A stretch of 10,710 bases of DNA. Source: Bacteroidales bacterium. Its GTDB lineage: Bacteria > Bacteroidota > Bacteroidia > Bacteroidales > WRGA01. The stretch lies in contig JAITHZ010000107.1 of NCBI GenBank assembly GCA_031279795.1, positions 1-10,710 on the forward strand, in the 5' to 3' direction. Of the stretch, positions 7,202 through 10,710 are shown piece by piece (position 1 is the first letter of the stretch; the number at the start of each line of letters is the position of its first letter). The translations under genes and the position numbers were made by a program. The notes under the pieces were generated by a model, which was given only the letters and a program-made list of their open reading frames with translations, had not been told where the DNA came from and ran no database searches.

Positions 7202-7217
7202 ATAATTTGCACAAACT
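7202..7217. promoter_or_regulatory. Candidate regulator site 2 upstream of uxaB (distal copy)
   Basis: The 16-mer ATAATTTGCACAAACT matches site 1 at 14 of 16 positions in the same orientation, 44 bases further upstream, which is close to four helix turns. Its core TTTGCACAAA is a palindrome apart from the central pair CA. It lies 22 bases beyond the stop codon of the wzi-like gene, in non-coding DNA, so coding constraint does not explain the match. Confidence 0.45.
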
Positions 7218-7239
7218 CTGTGTAGCGTTGATTCAGGGA

Positions 7240-8757
7240 TCATTTTGAAAATACTGTTCCCCGCTTTGTTACGGTAATTCCTGCTCCAAACGTATCACTG
7301 CCAAAAAAAGCTCCTGCATTATAACCTGTCGAAAGTTTAAATTCCCAACCGTTCATTTTCGGGCAATTGTACATAATATCCAGATTTGTGGCAACGCCAT
7401 CGTGTATGGATGTAAATGGCACGTAAAATCTGCCCCAGTTTTGGCCGGTTGTGGCCAGCAAACGATATGAGAGGTCGGGAGTGAAAAAGCCCTCAAAGCC
7501 AGCATGAAAGGCAATAATACGGGAACCTTTAAAATTTACATGGCCATCGGTATTGTATTCAGGCGAAAGAAAGAGTGGAGTACCCATTGTTCGTCCAAAG
7601 TAGGAAGGTCCCTGTATATAGTCAACATTGTTGTAATAATTATCGTTTCCGTTTCCCTTAAGGTGGCTGTGTGCCTCATCCTTAATGGCATTATAGTGGA
7701 TAGCGCCCGATTGCTGTTTGGTGTAAATAAATTCAAGCACGGCGTTTGACAAGAGATGTTTTCCACCGGATTTATATTGAATGCCATACAAATTATCGGG
7801 ATAATTTTCGAAAACCATGCCGGAACCGTCTTCAAAAAAATGGTGGATATAGGCGCTCAGTTGACGGCCGTTATTCAGTTTATGGTCATACCGGAAAAGA
7901 TAAGCTCCAATATGCGACCCTGCGACAAACTGTTTGTCTGTGAGAGACGCCTCGCTGCCGCCTTCTTTTGCAACAAATGTGCGAAGAAAATCGCTTATTG
8001 TGGAAGGTTGCTTCACAATGTCATAGCCAGGTTCATAAGTTCCGTTATTATTTTTCATTACATATCTGTGGATAACCCCGCCCCACTGGGCTTGATGGTT
8101 CACTCCGAAGGTGAACTGGCGGCTGTTTTTGTCGATGTTTCCAAACCGGAAATAGATTGCTTTCCCGTGTTCCAGCTGGTTGTAAATGTAAGGACGGTTC
8201 AGCGGTAAAGCTTTGCTTTCTATTAAGTTGCCGTCCATAAATTTCCCGACAGAAAAGTGTCCTTTAATGTAGAAATTGCCTTTCGTATAAGGAACCAGAA
8301 CAAATTCCGGAATACTGATTTGAATTTTTGGGATGGGGCGTGCATTATTCGCTGCAACAAAATCGCCAGAACTTAACTGTTTATCCAGTAATGAAGTATA
8401 GTCTTCTTTGGATCCTGCATAAAGCTGAAAGATTTTCCAGTTTACTTGGCCGTAAATTTGCTGTACCCAACATGTGTTATAAGCATGAGCCGACGAAACG
8501 GCAACATCAAGCCCTGCATTCAGCGACCAGTCACGATTCAGTGTCCGGCTGTAAAAAACGCCAGCGCGAACATATCCATTCGTTGCTTTCAATGGCGTCA
8601 TACCCCAATTATGGTACAGCATCCAGAAAGGCGTATTGTCGCCGGAAGCGACTGAACCGAACATTTCGGCTCGGTAGTTCACGGATTGTTCTTGTGCAGA
8701 AAGCGAAATTATGGCGAAGATGCAACCCAAAGTACCTGCTAAATATTTCATTATCAT
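7240..8757 (-). CDS. Wzi-family capsule assembly outer-membrane protein
   Basis: The protein has 505 residues. A signal peptide (MKYLAGTLGCIFAIISLSA, ending near residue 21) precedes a long region of alternating aromatic and polar strands typical of an outer-membrane beta-barrel. Recognisable pieces of the Wzi-like family are NYRAEMFGSVASGDNTPFWM (27-46), LYAGSKED and the segment FRFGNIDKNSRQFTFGVNHQAQWGG. In E. coli, Wzi is an outer-membrane lectin that attaches group 1 capsule; the longer Bacteroidota relatives are thought to work in surface polysaccharide export or attachment. Two starts are possible, ATG at 8757 and at 8751; the second gives a cleaner signal peptide. The gene follows the lipoprotein gene by 5 bases (11 from the second start). 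No hairpin-plus-T terminator was seen after its stop. Confidence 0.83.
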   Translation of the reverse strand: MIMKYLAGTLGCIFAIISLSAQEQSVNYRAEMFGSVASGDNTPFWMLYHNWGMTPLKATNGYVRAGVFYSRTLNRDWSLNAGLDVAVSSAHAYNTCWVQQIYGQVNWKIFQLYAGSKEDYTSLLDKQLSSGDFVAANNARPIPKIQISIPEFVLVPYTKGNFYIKGHFSVGKFMDGNLIESKALPLNRPYIYNQLEHGKAIYFRFGNIDKNSRQFTFGVNHQAQWGGVIHRYVMKNNNGTYEPGYDIVKQPSTISDFLRTFVAKEGGSEASLTDKQFVAGSHIGAYLFRYDHKLNNGRQLSAYIHHFFEDGSGMVFENYPDNLYGIQYKSGGKHLLSNAVLEFIYTKQQSGAIHYNAIKDEAHSHLKGNGNDNYYNNVDYIQGPSYFGRTMGTPLFLSPEYNTDGHVNFKGSRIIAFHAGFEGFFTPDLSYRLLATTGQNWGRFYVPFTSIHDGVATNLDIMYNCPKMNGWEFKLSTGYNAGAFFGSDTFGAGITVTKRGTVFSK

Positions 8758-8762
8758 ACGAT

Positions 8763-9185
8763 TTAATGTTTTCGGAATGAATATCGTTTACCTCCCTCAC
8801 TCAGCACCATCCGTTTGCTGTCGATCGTTTCAACAGTGAATGTTTTTTGTCTTTCTTCCCAGTTTGATTTTGTAATAAACTGAAAATCAATTGGGCCTCC
8901 ATCATCCTCCGGCATGCTAATTTCGACGGTATTTTCCGAAGGATAATTGGCGTATCCACAATAATAGAAGTACTCTTTGTAGGCTTTCGGAATCAAGACA
9001 GTGTACACGAACAGAGCGCCTTCCTGAAAACAGTAAAATACCGTATCAACGCGCGAGGTTACACCGTTTTCTTCAATAGTATTTAATTGCCACTGCCCGT
9101 TTATGCGGGAATCAATCTCATTTGAACAGGCATACAGCACAAAAATGAGAAGGAGAAAAAAATAAATTGGCTGTTTTTTCATCAT
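8763..9185 (-). CDS. Small lipocalin-like lipoprotein
   Basis: The product has 140 residues. A lipoprotein signal ends in the lipobox LYAC, with lipidation at Cys20; the next residues SNEID are acidic, as in Bacteroidota surface-export signals, so surface display is possible. The mature part starts INGQWQLNTIEENG (28-41), with the GxW of lipocalin-like first strands, and ends in KRMVLSEGGKRYSFRK, typical of the last strands of small Bacteroidota lipocalin-like proteins. I cannot assign a ligand or a precise family. It lies 18 bases after the glycosyltransferase gene and 5 before the wzi-like gene, so a role at the cell surface with polysaccharide export is inferred from context. Starts at 9185 and 9182 are equally likely. 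Confidence 0.72.
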   Translation of the reverse strand: MMKKQPIYFFLLLIFVLYACSNEIDSRINGQWQLNTIEENGVTSRVDTVFYCFQEGALFVYTVLIPKAYKEYFYYCGYANYPSENTVEISMPEDDGGPIDFQFITKSNWEERQKTFTVETIDSKRMVLSEGGKRYSFRKH

Positions 9186-9203
9186 TATGGATGTGAATAT
9201 TTG

Positions 9204-10403
9204 TTAGATAGATTTTGGGTACAAAGATATTAATTTTTTGTAATATTCATCAGCTGAAAAATGTTTTTTAGCATCTGATGCAATTTTTTTACTGTCAATT
9301 ATTGATGGAAAATTTTCCCAGCAATAGATAATCTTTTGTTTCAGGTCGTTAACATTGCCAGATTCGGCCAGTATTCCGTTTATATTTTCTTCAATAAGTT
9401 CGGGTATGCCGCCAATATTGGCGCCCAGCACCGGAGTTCCGAGCGATAAAGATTCAATGATGCTGAACGGATTGTTTTCATACCATTCCGATGGCAAAAC
9501 GATAAATCGTGCTTGCCGGATGAGTGTTTTTATTTCTGTCCAGGTTTTGTATCCAGCCAGTTCGACATTTCCATGAATATCGTTTTTTATTTCGGAATAC
9601 ATGACGCCATCTCCTATAATTTTCAATTTGTAAGGTAATGTATTTGCAGCCTGTACCAGCGTTTTTATTCCTTTTTCGTGCGAAAGCCGCCCGATGTAAC
9701 AGTAAAAATCTTCTTTTTCAACAGAATCGGCGACGACAAGTTTTTCTTCGTTGAGAAAATTATTTACAGTAACCAGTTTACTTTCGGAAAAACCACCCTG
9801 TATCATTTTTTGTCGCATAAAGTTGCTGGGACAAATGAACCATCTGACGTATTTATCCAATTTTTCGACATTCCATTTCCGAGCTTCAATATATGCCAGC
9901 AAACTCGCTGGCAAACTGTTTTTCATGCACCGGTATTTCAGTACGTTTTTTTTATCACTGAAGCAGGATTCGCAAATCGTTTTACCGTTTCGCAAACAGT
10001 CGTAGCGTGGACAGAGCAGCTTAAGGTCGTGTATCGTCCAGACAACCGGTATGCCTTTTTCATACGACAGTCTGGCTATCACTGGAGACAACTGTGTGTG
10101 AATGTTGCTTAAATGAACAACGTCTGGTTGAAAATCATCCAGCAGTCGAAGAAACAGATTCGTTACTTCCTTGTCGCCCAACGGACGGCAAAACGTGTCT
10201 ATTACATTTTTTCTATTCGAAAGCGAGAATTCAACCTCTTTCGGGAAATATCTTCGGAAAGGCGTTTCAACAGTCTGCGGATGCTGCATGGCAAAAACAG
10301 CAACTTCATGTCCGTTTTTTTTCAGCAGTTTTTCCAGTTCGAGCATATAAATGCAATCGCCGCCACGCGGATAATAAAACTTATTGGCAAGAAGAATTTT
10401 CAT
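9204..10403 (-). CDS. Family 4 glycosyltransferase (GT-B fold)
   Basis: The enzyme has 399 residues and no signal peptide or clear membrane segment. The N-terminal acceptor domain begins MKILLANKFYYPRGGDCIYM with the glycine loop at 13-15, and DVVHLSNIHT (94-103) follows. The C-terminal donor domain contains YIGRLSHEKGI (236-246), KIIGDG (261-266) and the retaining GT4 EX7E motif with Glu309 and Glu317 (YENNPFSIIESLSLGTPVLG). It probably transfers a sugar from a nucleotide donor to a lipid-linked glycan at the cytoplasmic face. A cysteine cluster (131, 136, 144, 147, 159) follows HDLKLLCP; it recurs in a subset of GT4 enzymes and might bind zinc. Donor and acceptor cannot be inferred. It leads the group with the lipoprotein and Wzi-like genes. 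Confidence 0.9.
   Translation of the reverse strand: MKILLANKFYYPRGGDCIYMLELEKLLKKNGHEVAVFAMQHPQTVETPFRRYFPKEVEFSLSNRKNVIDTFCRPLGDKEVTNLFLRLLDDFQPDVVHLSNIHTQLSPVIARLSYEKGIPVVWTIHDLKLLCPRYDCLRNGKTICESCFSDKKNVLKYRCMKNSLPASLLAYIEARKWNVEKLDKYVRWFICPSNFMRQKMIQGGFSESKLVTVNNFLNEEKLVVADSVEKEDFYCYIGRLSHEKGIKTLVQAANTLPYKLKIIGDGVMYSEIKNDIHGNVELAGYKTWTEIKTLIRQARFIVLPSEWYENNPFSIIESLSLGTPVLGANIGGIPELIEENINGILAESGNVNDLKQKIIYCWENFPSIIDSKKIASDAKKHFSADEYYKKLISLYPKSI
9222..9229 (-). promoter_or_regulatory. Possible internal -7 box before the lipoprotein gene
   Basis: TATCTTTG on the minus strand matches the TAnnTTTG consensus exactly and would start transcription about 30 bases before the lipoprotein ATG. It lies inside the last codons of the glycosyltransferase (encoding the Ile-Ser-Leu of LISLYP), and no TTTG is found at the -33 distance, so it may be chance. 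Confidence 0.3.
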
Positions 10404-10483
10404 ACATTTTCCATTTTCTGAACTTTAAGGCATTGTTTTTCGTAAAATTGTCAACACGGCATTGCTTTAACTCAAAAATTTTA

Positions 10484-10491
10484 CAAATCTA
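10484..10491 (-). promoter_or_regulatory. Possible -7 box of the glycosyltransferase gene
   Basis: TAGATTTG on the minus strand fits TAnnTTTG and would give a leader of about 70 bases. No TTTG lies at the -33 distance; the nearest (10524-10521) is 29 bases off. The call rests on a single box in AT-rich DNA. Confidence 0.3.
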
Positions 10492-10589
10492 TCTACCCAC
10501 TTATAAACGAAAAAACAGGACAAATATGATATGTGTTGGAAGAAAGTTGCAGTTTTTATATATTTTTTTAAAAAATCGCCAATCAGGAA

Positions 10590-10628
10590 GAATTACGAAA
10601 CTTCGCCAGTTTCCGTAATTCGTAATTC
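10590..10628. repeat. Inverted repeat GAATTACGAA / TTCGTAATTC
   Basis: The arm GAATTACGAA (10590-10599) is the exact reverse complement of TTCGTAATTC at 10619-10628, with 19 bases between, and again of 10626-10635. The second arm is part of the CGTAATT array, so the left arm may be an isolated inverted unit of the same repeat family. Without a following T-run it is not a typical terminator. Confidence 0.55.
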
Positions 10629-10634
10629 GTAATT
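10614..10634 (+). repeat. Heptanucleotide array, three perfect CGTAATT units
   Basis: Three perfect head-to-tail copies of CGTAATT are followed at once by CACTCTCAACT, which contains the 10-mer shared with the array at 2965-2992. On the plus strand the units place TAA in all three frames. The array lies about 50 bases before a plus-strand promoter-like box. Confidence 0.7.
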
Positions 10635-10682
10635 CACTCTCAACTTTTTAATGTTGGCGTATGTTTTTTTTCCGAAAAACCG

Positions 10683-10690
10683 TATTTTTG
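10683..10690 (+). promoter_or_regulatory. Possible -7 box for a plus-strand gene beyond the right edge
   Basis: TATTTTTG followed by CA resembles the Bacteroidota TAnnTTTG box in its usual context. The -33 position (10660-10663) reads TATG, a partial match. The gene it would serve is not in the window. Confidence 0.4.
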
Positions 10691-10710
10691 CAATCTGTTT
10701 TATTTAGGGA

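Larger units (their letters stand above)
10404..10710. other. AT-rich region without a gene
   Basis: These 307 bases separate the minus-strand glycosyltransferase from whatever lies to the right. They contain a possible -7 box for each direction, a heptanucleotide array with an inverted partner arm, a short T-run/A-run palindrome (10563-10576) and stop codons in all frames. The open stretch at 10094-10618 on the plus strand is a shadow of the glycosyltransferase gene and runs on by chance. No RNA gene was recognised. Confidence 0.6.

Noticed and set aside
7218..7242. TGAT-ATCA hairpin at the end of the wzi-like gene as a terminator
   Set aside because: The stem has only four pairs and no T-run follows.
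10094..10618. A 174-codon plus-strand open frame reaching into the right intergenic region
   Set aside because: It begins opposite the glycosyltransferase and ends in the heptamer array; the translation shows no domain and there is no promoter or homology signal for it.
1..10710. A defence island, prophage, insertion sequence or CRISPR array
   Set aside because: No transposase, integrase, toxin, restriction or Cas-like protein was found in any frame, and the only tandem repeats are 7-base units without spacers.

Overview
The window looks like part of a Bacteroidales (phylum Bacteroidota) chromosome. The reasons are three copies of the phylum's -7 promoter box TATCTTTG in front of genes, no Shine-Dalgarno sequences before the starts, and a gene set typical of the order: a DUF4861 protein, an S9B dipeptidyl peptidase, a Wzi-type capsule protein of about 500 residues, and a bifunctional-nuclease/UVR protein. 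Family and species cannot be fixed from the sequence. All eight genes lie on the minus strand, so transcription runs right to left. No RNA gene, insertion sequence, prophage or CRISPR array was seen.

Right part (10403 down to 7240) is a surface-polysaccharide group: a GT4 glycosyltransferase, a small lipocalin-like lipoprotein and a Wzi-family outer-membrane protein, spaced 18 and 5 bases apart and so probably co-transcribed. To its right lie 307 bases without a gene, holding heptanucleotide repeats, an inverted repeat and possible divergent promoter boxes for a gene outside the window.

Middle part (7239 down to 812) starts with a 159-base control region and continues uxaB, uxaA, a DUF4861 protein and an S9B peptidase. 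UxaB reduces D-tagaturonate to D-altronate and UxaA dehydrates D-altronate to 2-keto-3-deoxy-D-gluconate, the central steps of galacturonate (pectin) breakdown. The two genes overlap by 10 bases. No promoter box was found before the DUF4861 or peptidase genes, so all four may share one transcript. The control region holds a -7 box and two near-identical 16-bp direct repeats 44 bp apart, a good candidate for a regulator site.

Left part (806 down to 1) has its own well-formed promoter, a DUF151/UVR protein and the first 51 codons of a probable prephenate dehydrogenase (tyrA).

The window is mostly ordinary metabolism. I found no convincing new defence or mobile system. The features most worth a second look are the paired repeats before uxaB, the heptanucleotide arrays that sit on stop codons and carry stops in all three frames, and the link of DUF4861 and a secreted peptidase with uxaBA.
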